Part shown: positions 42,143 to 51,215 of the stretch, in pieces | How positions within the stretch are numbered: the stretch's first letter is position 1 | How the letters are laid out: every line of letters begins with the position of its first letter | DNA from: an uncultured Bacteroidales bacterium | GTDB taxonomy: Bacteria; Bacteroidota; Bacteroidia; Bacteroidales; UBA932 | Length of the DNA: 51,228 bases | Direction: 5' to 3' | Assembly: GCA_944326315.1 (NCBI GenBank) | Contig: CALVDP010000013.1 | Span: 1 to 51,228 of the forward strand | Made by a program: the position numbers and the translations under genes | Notes under the pieces: generated by a model | The model's database searches: none | Seen by the model: only the letters and a program-made list of their open reading frames with translations | What the model was told of the DNA's origin: nothing

Positions 42143-44842
42143 ATGACAGCGAAAGGGAAATTTACGGCTTTTGCGGCACTCTTTCTAATGAGTCTTACGG
42201 TGTATGCCGGGACTGAAACGAATACTATCAGGGGAAAAATCATAGATGCCTCCACTGGCGAGGAAATCATAGGTGCTGCGGTAATACTGAAAGAACTTGC
42301 AGGAACAGGTACGGTCACCGGACTTGACGGAAGTTTCGTCCTCAATACCGACCTTGCCTCATGCACGCTGCTGTGCTCGTCAATCGGCTACAAGGACGCC
42401 GAGGTGTCTTTCATCCATTCATCCACGGGCGAGCTTCTGGTAAGCCTTGTGCCCGACAATATAGCATTGGACGCCGTAATAGTGACGGCCGACAACAAAG
42501 GCAGGACAGAGGCGGCGGCGAGGGGAATAGAGCGGTCTTCCATGAATGTGGTGAATGTGATGAGTGCCAAGGCTATGGAGCTGTCCCCGGACCTGACGGT
42601 GGCAAATGCCATCAAGAGGATGTCGGGTGTCACCATCGAGAGGAACAGCAGCGGGGAAGGACAGTACGCGATACTGAGGGGCATGGACAAGAGATACAAC
42701 TATACCCTTGTCAACGGTGTCAAGATACCGAGTCCGGACAACAAGAACAGATTCGTCCCGCTTGACATCTTCCCGTCAGAGATGCTTGACCGTCTGGAGG
42801 TCACCAAATCGCTTACGGCGGATATGGAGGGCGACGGCATCGGCGGGGCAGTGAACATGGTCATGAAGGATGCTCCGGAAAAGCTGGAGGTCAATGCCAA
42901 TATAGCCACAGGATACAGTGCCCTGTATTTCGACAGGGATTTCGAATCATTCAACCACAGGGCAGGGCAGAAGATATCCCCGTTCGAAAGGATAGGGGCT
43001 GATGCGACCAGGGATTATTCGGTGACAAGTGCCGATTTCACGATGGACAATCTTAAGGTGCGGTATTCGAGACCGAGACCTGATCTTGTCGGCGGCTTTT
43101 CCTTCGGGGACAGGTTTTTCGGCGGCAGGCTCGGGGTCATTGCCGGGGTCAGCTACCAGAATCTTTTCAGAGGCAAGGACACGGACATATATTATGTACA
43201 GGGCTCCACCGGCAATGGCACGGAATACAGGACATATTCGGAAGAACAGAACAGGCTCGGTGCGCATCTCAAGCTCGACTACAGGTTCGGAGGAAGGCAT
43301 AAGCTCATGTTGTACGGCGGATATATGGACCTGAGAAAAAGCGAGGTGAGGGACGGAAGCAACGACAAGGACTGGATTGTCAAGATGCAGTGGGAGCGGC
43401 AGTATATCATAAACACTACACTCAAGGGAGAACATTCGCTGCTCGACAGCGGAAACCTGAAGCTTGACTGGACAGGAGTCTTCTCGAAGGCCTGCAGCAC
43501 CTCTCCGGACAATGCCAAGATATACATCAACATGCAGCAGCCGCATCTCTACAATACGGATTCTGCAGAAAAACGGTGGGAACATAATTCCGACAGGGAT
43601 TTCGCAGGGTATGTGAACCTGTCTTACAGGTTTGACTTCGCGGGAGAATCAGAATTGGTCCTTAAGGCCGGAGGCATGTACAGGAACAAGGCAAGGGACA
43701 GCTTCTTCAACGAATATACCTTCGATTCCGCCACCGGACGCGAGGACCTGCAGTATTACGGCGAAGACTGGACCAACTTCAACGAACTCCTGCTCACTCC
43801 GCGTGCATACGGAAACATCGGCGACCCTCTCAACTATGACGCATGGGAGAATATCGCCGCCGGATACCTGATGGCCAGATACGACTGGCACAGACTTGAG
43901 ATCATAGCTGGGGTCAGGGCCGAGCATACCGACCAGGGTTATGTGCTGGACTATCCGAGAAAGGAGGAATCCGAGGGCGACCAGGACTATACGGACATAC
44001 TGCCGAGCATCCATGTCAAATATAACGTACACAGGAATGCCAATCTCAGGTTTTCATACGGACGTTCGATCAACAGGCCTGGCTTCTTCGAGATAGTACC
44101 TTATACGATTCTTAATGAAGACTACGACGAGAAGGGTAATCCGGACCTCAAGCATACGGTAGCTGACAATATTGACCTCAGGTATGAGTTCTTCCCGAGA
44201 TCATCGGAGCAGTTCATGGTGGGGCTTTTCTGGAAGAGACTTGAAAATCCTATCGAATACGGGCTTATAAATGAAGGCCAGTCCACGTTCATATCGCCGA
44301 TGAATTTCGGAGATGCCACCAATGCAGGTGTGGAAGTGGATGTGATGAAATACTTCAACTGGTTCGGCATAAAGGCCAACTACACATATACTATGTCGAG
44401 CATAACCACCAGCAAGAGGGTACGTCAGGGTACGGAGGTGGTGACGGTGAACCAGACCAGGCCGCTTTACGGACAGGCGGCACATGTCGCCAACCTGTCA
44501 CTCCTGTTCAATTTCCCTCGGTGCGGCATAGAGGCGCAGGTGTCAGGCTCCTATACGGGAAAGAGGCTCAGCGAGATTTCCAACTGGCTCGACAACGACA
44601 TCTGGGAGGCAGGATACGTGCAGCTGGATGCCTCTGTGGAGAAGAGCTTCAAGGCTGGCTTCTCGATATTCGCCAAGGCCTCCAACCTTCTTGACACGCC
44701 TGTGCTGCGGTTCGTCACGTCCAATATCATGACGGATTCCCTTACTTCTTATGAAAGGTACAGGGGTGCCGTGGTGGAAAGAAGGGAATGGCACGGCCAG
44801 GCTGTAACCGTCGGACTGAGATACAGGTTTTCCGGGAAATAA
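42143..44842 (+). CDS. TonB-dependent receptor without SusD partner
   Basis: 899 residues, signal peptide ending near VYA (residue 22). A carboxypeptidase-regulatory-like extension (GKIIDASTGEEIIGAAV, about 30-110) precedes a plug domain (MSAKAMELSPDLTVANAIKRMSGVTIERN, YAILRGMDKRYNYTLVNGVKIPSPD) and a beta barrel that ends TVGLRYRFSGK. It is shorter than SusC and has no SusD gene, so it is closer to the group of receptors with VNGV/RGM plugs. The substrate is unknown; the phosphatase downstream suggests phosphorylated compounds. It is the first gene of a probable three-gene operon. Confidence 0.9.
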   Translation: MTAKGKFTAFAALFLMSLTVYAGTETNTIRGKIIDASTGEEIIGAAVILKELAGTGTVTGLDGSFVLNTDLASCTLLCSSIGYKDAEVSFIHSSTGELLVSLVPDNIALDAVIVTADNKGRTEAAARGIERSSMNVVNVMSAKAMELSPDLTVANAIKRMSGVTIERNSSGEGQYAILRGMDKRYNYTLVNGVKIPSPDNKNRFVPLDIFPSEMLDRLEVTKSLTADMEGDGIGGAVNMVMKDAPEKLEVNANIATGYSALYFDRDFESFNHRAGQKISPFERIGADATRDYSVTSADFTMDNLKVRYSRPRPDLVGGFSFGDRFFGGRLGVIAGVSYQNLFRGKDTDIYYVQGSTGNGTEYRTYSEEQNRLGAHLKLDYRFGGRHKLMLYGGYMDLRKSEVRDGSNDKDWIVKMQWERQYIINTTLKGEHSLLDSGNLKLDWTGVFSKACSTSPDNAKIYINMQQPHLYNTDSAEKRWEHNSDRDFAGYVNLSYRFDFAGESELVLKAGGMYRNKARDSFFNEYTFDSATGREDLQYYGEDWTNFNELLLTPRAYGNIGDPLNYDAWENIAAGYLMARYDWHRLEIIAGVRAEHTDQGYVLDYPRKEESEGDQDYTDILPSIHVKYNVHRNANLRFSYGRSINRPGFFEIVPYTILNEDYDEKGNPDLKHTVADNIDLRYEFFPRSSEQFMVGLFWKRLENPIEYGLINEGQSTFISPMNFGDATNAGVEVDVMKYFNWFGIKANYTYTMSSITTSKRVRQGTEVVTVNQTRPLYGQAAHVANLSLLFNFPRCGIEAQVSGSYTGKRLSEISNWLDNDIWEAGYVQLDASVEKSFKAGFSIFAKASNLLDTPVLRFVTSNIMTDSLTSYERYRGAVVERREWHGQAVTVGLRYRFSGK

Positions 44843-44916
44843 GTCCGGACCATATACCCGGACGGACCGGAGCGAGGAATGATACTATAATCTAACTTAT
44901 AATATAATATCAATTT

Positions 44917-46326
44917 ATGAAGACAAGAAACATTATCATGCTTTCAGCAGCAATGGCATTCGTGCTTTCTGCGTGCGAGAAGGAAAACGGAAACAACAGC
45001 GGCAATGGCGACAATTCCGGCCAGGGCGATGGCACAGTGCAGACGGTATCCGGTACATGGGAAACAGGAAGCACAATAGAGGTGGACAAACATCTGCTTG
45101 TTCCTGAGGGTGAGAGCCTTACAATCGAGCCTGGTGTCACTGTGATTTTCAGCGGATCCGGCGTCGGTGTCAACCATGTCGCCATCGAATTCACAGTGGA
45201 CGGCAATCTTTATTGTCTCGGTACCGAGGACCAGCCGGTGCGCCTTACCGTGGCTGAAGATGAACGGACAGAAGCCAATACTTTCGAAGGTCTCTGGGGA
45301 GGCATAGTGGCTGGTGCGTCCTGTGCTGAAATGGTCATAGATCATACCATCATCGAATATACCGGAGGACAGGTAGTGGAAGGCTCTCCTGCCGCCGAGA
45401 ACGGCTATTACACTGCCGGCGACGATGCATATCCGCAGATCACGACCAATAATCCGAACGGTAACTATGTGATAACCAACAGTATCATCCGCAACGGCTG
45501 GTCAGACGGCATCTACATGATGGGAGGTAATGCCATTATCGCCGACAATATCTTCAGCGCCAACGGATATGACGGTGCGGAAGCAGTCAACGTGAAGTCC
45601 GGATGCAAGGTGGACGTGGCACGGAACATCATGTTCAGCCCCAACACCAACGGACTGAAACTTTCGAGCTCCGACCAGAGCGAGGTGAGGGGACAGGCGC
45701 TCATACAGGCGTACAACAATACTATCATCAATGCCGGATGGAGACGTGACGGCGAGAAAGGCGGCTGTATCTATGTCGAGGAGAACGCGAATGTCAGCGT
45801 ATTCAACAACCTGCTCGTGAACTGCAAGTTCAGGGCTATCACTCCGGCGTATTCCACTCCGACCGAGGAGGACTGCTATGACAGGGAGAATTCGATGATC
45901 GACTACAACTTCTACGCTTCGGGAACAGTACAGGTGCGCGACGAATATGTCTTCTCTGGAAAGGATGAAGACGGCAACGATTATTCCGGGGCAAAATTCC
46001 CGTATGAGGGCTACAGCTACAATCATCCTGAATATGACTACGAGAAAGTGGATGTCAACAGTATTGTCGCAGGCAATGCCGAAGAGGCTGAGGCTCTGGA
46101 CCCGCTGTTTGTCAACTATCCTGTTGACTCCGATCCGTCCCTCTATGCCTGGGATGACGCCTGGGACTTCCATGTGCAGGCAGGATCTCCTGTTCTTGAA
46201 GACGCATACACTCCTTCCGATGACAGCAGGAGACCGTTCTATGCCGAGACCGGACTGACAGTCAACGGCAAGACATATACTTCACCTGCCGTTGAGGCAC
46301 ATTTCGGCGCCTACGGTACCAGATAG
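44917..46326 (+). CDS. Right-handed beta-helix lipoprotein
   Basis: 469 residues, lipid Cys20 in LSACEKENGNN followed by an Asn/Gly-rich low-complexity linker. The body shows parallel beta-helix coils with Asn/Ile ladders (NYVITNSIIRNGWSDGIYMMGGNAIIADNIFSANGYDG, VSVFNNLLVN), as in pectate-lyase-like or cell-surface adhesin folds. I see no definite catalytic residues. It sits 74 bases after the TonB receptor and 24 before a phosphatase, so it may be a surface binding partner of the receptor. The function is unknown. Confidence 0.8.
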   Translation: MKTRNIIMLSAAMAFVLSACEKENGNNSGNGDNSGQGDGTVQTVSGTWETGSTIEVDKHLLVPEGESLTIEPGVTVIFSGSGVGVNHVAIEFTVDGNLYCLGTEDQPVRLTVAEDERTEANTFEGLWGGIVAGASCAEMVIDHTIIEYTGGQVVEGSPAAENGYYTAGDDAYPQITTNNPNGNYVITNSIIRNGWSDGIYMMGGNAIIADNIFSANGYDGAEAVNVKSGCKVDVARNIMFSPNTNGLKLSSSDQSEVRGQALIQAYNNTIINAGWRRDGEKGGCIYVEENANVSVFNNLLVNCKFRAITPAYSTPTEEDCYDRENSMIDYNFYASGTVQVRDEYVFSGKDEDGNDYSGAKFPYEGYSYNHPEYDYEKVDVNSIVAGNAEEAEALDPLFVNYPVDSDPSLYAWDDAWDFHVQAGSPVLEDAYTPSDDSRRPFYAETGLTVNGKTYTSPAVEAHFGAYGTR

Positions 46327-46350
46327 TTCCTTAAATAATCGAGAGAAATC

Positions 46351-47298
46351 ATGAAAAAAACACTTGTATCTCTGCTGCTTGCAGTCCCTGCAATACTTGC
46401 ATCCTGCTCAGCCGGCACAGATCCGGTACAGGCCTGGAAAGAAATGGAGAAGCCGTTGAACTTCTACATCATAAACGATGCGGGGAGGAACGGGTATTAT
46501 GAACAGAAGCCTGTAGCCGCAACCATGGGCAGGATGGCAGAGTTCATAGATATAGAGTTTGTCGTCGCAGCCGGGGACGTCCATCATTTTGAAGGTGTCC
46601 GCAGTGTGTCCGATCCGCTGTGGATGACGAATTACGAGCTGATATACTCCCATCCGGACCTGATGATTCCATGGTATCCGATATGCGGCAACCATGAATA
46701 CCGGGGCAATACACAGGCTGTGGTCGATTATTCCGGAGTGAGTGCAAGGTGGGACATGCCGTCCAGGTATTACACCTTCACCGCCGAGGAGGACAGTGTC
46801 GCTGTCAGAATCGTGATGCTTGACACTACTCCGCTCATCGACAAGTACCGTGAGGATACGGAAAAGTATCCTGATGCATCGATGACCGACATCGCCCCAC
46901 AGCTTGAATGGCTTGACAGCGTGCTTACGGCAGCCCGGGAGGACTGGGTGCTTGTAGTGGGGCACCATCCCGTATATGCATATACCGACAAGTCTGAATC
47001 CGAAAGGCGTGACATGCAGGACAGGGTGAACTCCATACTGCTCAGGCACGGCAATGTCGACATGTATGTATGCGGCCATATCCACACATTCCAGCATATC
47101 CGCAAGGACGGATGTGATATCGACTATGTGGTGAATGCGTCGGCATCACTCGGCCGCGATGTGGAGCCTGTTGACGGTACTGTGTTCTGCAGCCCTGAAG
47201 AAGGATATTCGCTTGTCTCTGCCGACAAGCATGAACTTAGCCTATACATGCTTGACAAGGACGGCAACGTCCTTCATACCGTGACCCGTACCAAATAA
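46351..47298 (+). CDS. Purple-acid-phosphatase-like metallophosphoesterase, lipoprotein
   Basis: 315 residues, lipid Cys19 in LASCSAGTD. The calcineurin-like metal motifs are in order: Asp43 (NDAGRNG), Asp76 (AGDVHH), Asn114-His115 (GNHEYRGN), His205 (VVGHHP) and His243/His245 (GHIHTFQH). The spacing and QLEWLDSVLTAAREDW block match the ACP5/purple acid phosphatase group. At the GDxxY motif the metal-ligand Tyr is replaced by His79, which would remove the purple charge-transfer and may alter the metal pair. It probably frees phosphate from organic esters outside the cytoplasm. Confidence 0.87.
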   Translation: MKKTLVSLLLAVPAILASCSAGTDPVQAWKEMEKPLNFYIINDAGRNGYYEQKPVAATMGRMAEFIDIEFVVAAGDVHHFEGVRSVSDPLWMTNYELIYSHPDLMIPWYPICGNHEYRGNTQAVVDYSGVSARWDMPSRYYTFTAEEDSVAVRIVMLDTTPLIDKYREDTEKYPDASMTDIAPQLEWLDSVLTAAREDWVLVVGHHPVYAYTDKSESERRDMQDRVNSILLRHGNVDMYVCGHIHTFQHIRKDGCDIDYVVNASASLGRDVEPVDGTVFCSPEEGYSLVSADKHELSLYMLDKDGNVLHTVTRTK

Positions 47299-47327
47299 CT
47301 TTCCGCAGCGGTAGGGACGGTAAAGAT

Positions 47328-47370
47328 GAAAGAGGGGGTGAGTCCATAAGTGGAATACATCCCCTCTTTC
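47328..47370. terminator. Long hairpin between convergent genes
   Basis: GAAAGAGGGGGTG (47328-47340) pairs with CATCCCCTCTTTC (47358-47370), 12 of 13 pairs plus a G-T. The loop is 17 bases and there is no strong T-run on either side. It lies between the phosphatase and the convergent amidase gene, so a shared terminator is likely. Confidence 0.6.
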
Positions 47371-47448
47371 CTTGTCACGTGAGGCCTCGGTTTCTCTTTC
47401 TGATACCCGATTCTCAGTGAGAAATCGAACCTCATGACCCTTCTGACC

Positions 47449-48213
47449 TTATACGATATGGAATTTGTCGGCATCTTCCAGAATCGGGAATGTATGGCGG
47501 AAACGCTCCAGGACCCCCATGTCGATTTCTGCTGTCACTGCGGCGCCTGCCTTGTCTCCGCAGTCCGCTATCGTGTTGCCGTTCGGTCCTATGAGCGCAG
47601 ATGCTCCCGGGTAAATGTTCCCGTATCCCGTACCGGTCCTGTTCACCCCGCAGACATAACACTGGTTCTCTATGGCACGTGCCTTCAGAAGGGTCTTCCA
47701 GGCATCTATCCTCTGTGACGGCCAGTTGGCTGCATATATAGCCATGTCATAGTCCATCCTGTTGCGTGACCATACGGGAAATCTGAGGTCATAACATATC
47801 AGCAGGAGTATGCGCATTCCCTTGTATTCCACGATGACCCTCCTGTCTCCCGCCGTGAATGCGCGGTGTTCGTCACCGTATGAGAACAGATGCCTTTTGT
47901 CGTAGATGTCTGTCTTCCCGTCCGGGTGGACGAAACAGAAACGGTTCCTCCATGTATTGTCTTCCGCATGTACGGCGATACTCCCGGCTATCGCACAACC
48001 TCTCTCCCTTGCTTCTCTTTTCATCCATAGCAGCGAGGGATAAGGCGCTTCTTCCGCAATTCCTTCAGGTGAGGTGCAGAAGCCGGTAGAGAACATTTCA
48101 GGAAGGATATACAGGTCGCTTCCCGGGGCCTGGTCCATGAGTGCGGAGGCCGCGTCCGTATTTTTCCGGGGATCTGCCGGTACTATGTCAGTCTGGAGCA
48201 TTGTTATTTTCAT
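47449..48213 (-). CDS. Nitrilase-family amidase (omega-amidase type)
   Basis: 254 residues of the carbon-nitrogen hydrolase family. The Glu-Lys-Cys triad is Glu39 (LPEMF), Lys106 (DKRHLF) and Cys140 (LLICYDLRFP). DKRHLFSYGDEH and CGVNRTGTGYG resemble the YafV/omega-amidase branch that hydrolyses alpha-ketoglutaramate and related amides in metabolite repair. It is cytoplasmic. Its start region faces the divergent CPBP gene across a repetitive 133-bp spacer. Confidence 0.92.
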   Translation of the reverse strand: MKITMLQTDIVPADPRKNTDAASALMDQAPGSDLYILPEMFSTGFCTSPEGIAEEAPYPSLLWMKREARERGCAIAGSIAVHAEDNTWRNRFCFVHPDGKTDIYDKRHLFSYGDEHRAFTAGDRRVIVEYKGMRILLLICYDLRFPVWSRNRMDYDMAIYAANWPSQRIDAWKTLLKARAIENQCYVCGVNRTGTGYGNIYPGASALIGPNGNTIADCGDKAGAAVTAEIDMGVLERFRHTFPILEDADKFHIV

Positions 48214-48217
48214 ACCA

Positions 48218-48292
48218 TTATTGTCTTGTACTGTCTTTGATCTTATTTCTTATTTCTTATTGTCTTGTACTGTTTTCTTATTGTCTTGTACT
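48218..48292. repeat. Direct repeats of TTATTGTCTTGTACT in divergent spacer
   Basis: The 15-mer occurs at 48218, 48257 and 48278; the last two are 21 bp apart. Between them lie further TTTCTTAT runs. The array fills much of the promoter region shared by the amidase and CPBP genes, so copy number could affect expression, but that is inference. Confidence 0.8.
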
Positions 48293-48346
48293 ATCCCATG
48301 ATTTTATTGCCGTTCCGGGACAATTCACTAAATTTCGGAAAATTTG

Positions 48347-48991
48347 ATGAAAACTCAAAATCCGATGAAGAAAGACAATATAAGGCTGATTGTGTCCATA
48401 GCTGTCGCGGCGTGTCTGTGGACATTGATGTTCAGCCCGATGACTTCAGGCTTTTTCAACTTCTGGGGAATGATGTCCGTTTCCGCTGCACTCCTCTTCA
48501 CACTGGCCACAGTATCTGGCGTGAAATGGTGGCGGGAAATATGTCTTGACTGGAAAAATGTTATCATTGGCGTGGCCTTGGCCGCTGCCTTGTGGGGGAT
48601 ATTCTGGACAGGTGACAAGGTATCTTCCTGGATGTTCGGTTTCGCGAGGGAACAGGTGGACATGATTTACGGGATCAAGTCCGGAATCTCGCCGGTGTTG
48701 CTGTCCGTGCTTCTCCTTTTGCTTATAGGCCCTGCAGAGGAAATATTCTGGAGGGGATATGTGCAGAGGACGTTGGCGGACAGGATAGGGAAGAATGCCG
48801 GATTCCTGGTCGCGACGGCAATTTATGCATGTGTGCATATCCCTTCGTGGAATTTCATGCTGGTGATGGCAGCCCTTGTCGCCGGAGCCGTGTGGGGGCT
48901 GGCCTACAGGCTTTGTCCCGGTAAATTCGGTGCCATTGTCATTTCGCACGCACTGTGGGATGCGGCAGTTTTCGTGTGGTTTCCTGTCTGA
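48347..48991 (+). CDS. CPBP-family intramembrane metalloprotease
   Basis: 214 residues, about six membrane segments. The CAAX-protease-and-bacteriocin-processing (CPBP/Abi) motifs are present: EEIFWRGYVQR (glutamates and arginine), YACVHIPSWNF (histidine) and SHALWD (histidine near the C terminus). These enzymes cleave proteins within the membrane; in bacteria targets are mostly unknown. An in-frame TTG precedes the ATG at 48347; Met at 48365 is another option. Confidence 0.9.
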   Translation: MKTQNPMKKDNIRLIVSIAVAACLWTLMFSPMTSGFFNFWGMMSVSAALLFTLATVSGVKWWREICLDWKNVIIGVALAAALWGIFWTGDKVSSWMFGFAREQVDMIYGIKSGISPVLLSVLLLLLIGPAEEIFWRGYVQRTLADRIGKNAGFLVATAIYACVHIPSWNFMLVMAALVAGAVWGLAYRLCPGKFGAIVISHALWDAAVFVWFPV

Positions 48992-49060
48992 TGTCCAAAA
49001 AATGGTTATATTTACCGAAATTTTCCGCTCTCTCCCCGGGGCGGGCAAAACAAACGTCTC

Positions 49061-50074
49061 ATGGAGGTTCAAATTGGAAATGACGCCAGATATGCCGTGA
49101 TCGGATATGGCAGCTGGGCTACGGCGATTGCCGGGATGCTGACCAAAAACCACATATCGGTGGAGTGGTATGTACGCAACAGGGAAGTCCTGGAGGGGCT
49201 TTTGAATGACGGCAGGAATCCCAAATATCTCAGCGAACTTGAATTTGACAGTGCATATATTCATCCGTCAGATGATATCAATGCTGTGGTGGAAAATGCC
49301 GATGTGGTGATTATCTCCGTCCCTTCCGCCTTTCTCATGGATTTCCTTGAGCCGCTTGAGGTCTCCCTTCAGTCCAAGTTCATCATCTCGGCCATCAAGG
49401 GAATAATTCCTGGCTGCTGGCAGACTGTGGCAGAGTATCTTCATGACAGGTACAGCCTGAGTTTCAGGCAGATGGGAATCATAGCCGGACCTACCCACGC
49501 TGAAGAGGTGTCGCGGGGAAAGCTTTCGTTCCTGACCATTGCAAGTGCGGATGAAAGTAATGCCAGGACAGTGGGGGAGAATCTGGCCAGCAGATATATC
49601 CACGTGAGCTATTCAAGTGACCTGTACGGTGTGGAATACGCTTCCATACTCAAGAATATATATGCCCTGTCCGCTGGACTCGCCAAGGGGCTCGGCTACG
49701 GTGACAATTTCATAGCGGTGCTTGTGTCGAACTGTGCCAACGAGATGACACGCTTCATTGAGGAGAGCTATCCTTACAGCCGCAACACATTCACTTCGGC
49801 GTATCTCGGCGATCTTCTGGTGACATGCTATTCCTCATACAGCCGCAACAGAAGGCTCGGACTGCTTATCGGACACGGGTGTACGGTCAAGAGTGCACTT
49901 AACGAGATGACAATGATAGCCGAAGGCTACTATGCAGCGGAGTGTATCCGTCATATAAACCTGAAACACAAGGTCAGCATGCCTATCGCCGACATGGTGT
50001 ACGAGGTTCTGTATATGAACAAGTCTCCAAGGAAAGCCATGGCAGAGTTGAGTTCCATCATGGACATGAGGTAG
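49061..50074 (+). CDS. gpsA: Glycerol-3-phosphate dehydrogenase (NAD(P)+)
   Basis: 337 residues. It reduces dihydroxyacetone phosphate to sn-glycerol 3-phosphate for phospholipid synthesis. The nucleotide-binding loop is VIGYGSWATAIAG near residue 13; further blocks are SAIKGI, GPTHAEEV, the catalytic lysine region YASILKNIYALSAGLAKGLGYGDN and LGDLLVTCYSSYSRNRRLG. The first residues (MEVQIGNDARY) make ATG 49061 a reasonable start. It ends 3 bases before menA, so the two are probably co-transcribed. Confidence 0.95.
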   Translation: MEVQIGNDARYAVIGYGSWATAIAGMLTKNHISVEWYVRNREVLEGLLNDGRNPKYLSELEFDSAYIHPSDDINAVVENADVVIISVPSAFLMDFLEPLEVSLQSKFIISAIKGIIPGCWQTVAEYLHDRYSLSFRQMGIIAGPTHAEEVSRGKLSFLTIASADESNARTVGENLASRYIHVSYSSDLYGVEYASILKNIYALSAGLAKGLGYGDNFIAVLVSNCANEMTRFIEESYPYSRNTFTSAYLGDLLVTCYSSYSRNRRLGLLIGHGCTVKSALNEMTMIAEGYYAAECIRHINLKHKVSMPIADMVYEVLYMNKSPRKAMAELSSIMDMR

Positions 50075-50077
50075 GGT

Positions 50078-50977
50078 ATGGGAAGAAGGCACACTTTTGC
50101 AGAATGGATGACAGCTGTCCGTCCGTGGTCATTCCCGGCATCAGTGATGCCGGTGGTCGTGACCTTGTCCTACCTTTTCTGCGAAGGATATGATATCTGC
50201 TGGGGATTCGGGATCTGGGCTCTTGTCAATATGGTGCTTTTCCATTGCGCGGGGAATACCTGGAGCGACTGGTCGGATTTCCGGAAACAGGTCGATGCCG
50301 GTGACACTTACGGAGCCAGGACCATTACATCGGGAATGTTCTCGGTGGGGGAGATACGCAGGCTTTCCATAGTCCTGCTGGCCGTCTCCTCGTTGTGCGG
50401 CATTGTCCTCGTCTTCCTTACCGGACTGCCGCTCCTGTGGATAGGCCTTGCCGGAGTGGCATGTGCCGTACTGTATCCTCCTCTGAAATATGTGGCTGCA
50501 GGTGATATGGTCATCATGCTTGCCTTCGGCATCCTGCCTTCGCTTGGTACGTCTTACGTGACTGTCGGGGAGGTAGTTTGGGGCGTATTGTGGCCGGCCG
50601 TCCCTGTGTCGCTGATTACCGTTGCCATACTTCATATCAACAATCTCAGGGATATTTCCACGGACAGCCGGGCAGGCATTTCGACATTTGCGATGAAAAT
50701 AGGCTGGAAAAAGTCTGTGATGGTATATAATTTCGAGGTGATTTTCCCGTTCTTCTGGGTATTGTCCTGTGTGCTGGGGAAAATTTTCCCGTGGTGGACA
50801 TTGCTGGTTTTCCTGGCGGCATTCCCTGCCTTGCTCAATGTCCGTACGGCTATCCGCTATCGTGCCGAGGGTACGTCTGCGATAACCGGCCTTGACGAGG
50901 GGACGGCGAAGCTGCAGATGATATTCAGCCTGGCTCTGTCGCTTGCCTTTGTCATTGCCGGACTTCTGAACAGGTAG
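50078..50977 (+). CDS. menA: 1,4-dihydroxy-2-naphthoate polyprenyltransferase
   Basis: 299 residues, about eight to nine membrane segments, UbiA superfamily. It attaches the isoprenoid tail to dihydroxynaphthoate in menaquinone synthesis. The two Asp-rich motifs are NTWSDWSDFRKQVD and NNLRDISTDSRAG, and the RPWSFPASVMPV opening is typical of MenA. Menaquinone is the usual quinone of Bacteroidota. No other men gene is in the window. Confidence 0.93.
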   Translation: MGRRHTFAEWMTAVRPWSFPASVMPVVVTLSYLFCEGYDICWGFGIWALVNMVLFHCAGNTWSDWSDFRKQVDAGDTYGARTITSGMFSVGEIRRLSIVLLAVSSLCGIVLVFLTGLPLLWIGLAGVACAVLYPPLKYVAAGDMVIMLAFGILPSLGTSYVTVGEVVWGVLWPAVPVSLITVAILHINNLRDISTDSRAGISTFAMKIGWKKSVMVYNFEVIFPFFWVLSCVLGKIFPWWTLLVFLAAFPALLNVRTAIRYRAEGTSAITGLDEGTAKLQMIFSLALSLAFVIAGLLNR

Positions 50978-51090
50978 CGGCCAGCCTGTTCTTTACCGGA
51001 CCTTCAAGGCACGCCTGCAGTCCTGCATTATCGGCAGAGTTTCGTCAGGAAAAATTTTGAAAATAATAATACGATTATAAAATTTATTGC

Positions 51091-51098
51091 TATATTTG
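51091..51098 (+). promoter_or_regulatory. -7 element of tRNA-Gly
   Basis: TATATTTG at 51091-51098 matches TAnnTTTG and lies 44 bases before the tRNA. No good -33 element is seen. Confidence 0.45.
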
Positions 51099-51142
51099 CA
51101 GTCCGCAAATGAGGCAGGGTATCTGCCTGGCGGACATACCAT

Positions 51143-51215
51143 GCGGAAATAGCTCAGTTGGTAGAGCATCAGCTTCCCAAGCTGAGGGTCGCGAGTTCGA
51201 ATCTCGTTTTCCGCT
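51143..51215 (+). tRNA. tRNA-Gly (anticodon CCC)
   Basis: A 73-base cloverleaf: acceptor arms GCGGAAA and TTTCCGC pair fully, D arm GCTC/GAGC, anticodon stem TCAGC/GCTGA around loop TTCCCAA (anticodon CCC, reading GGG), T arm GCGAG/CTCGT with loop TTCGAAT, discriminator T. The 3' CCA is not encoded. Confidence 0.97.
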
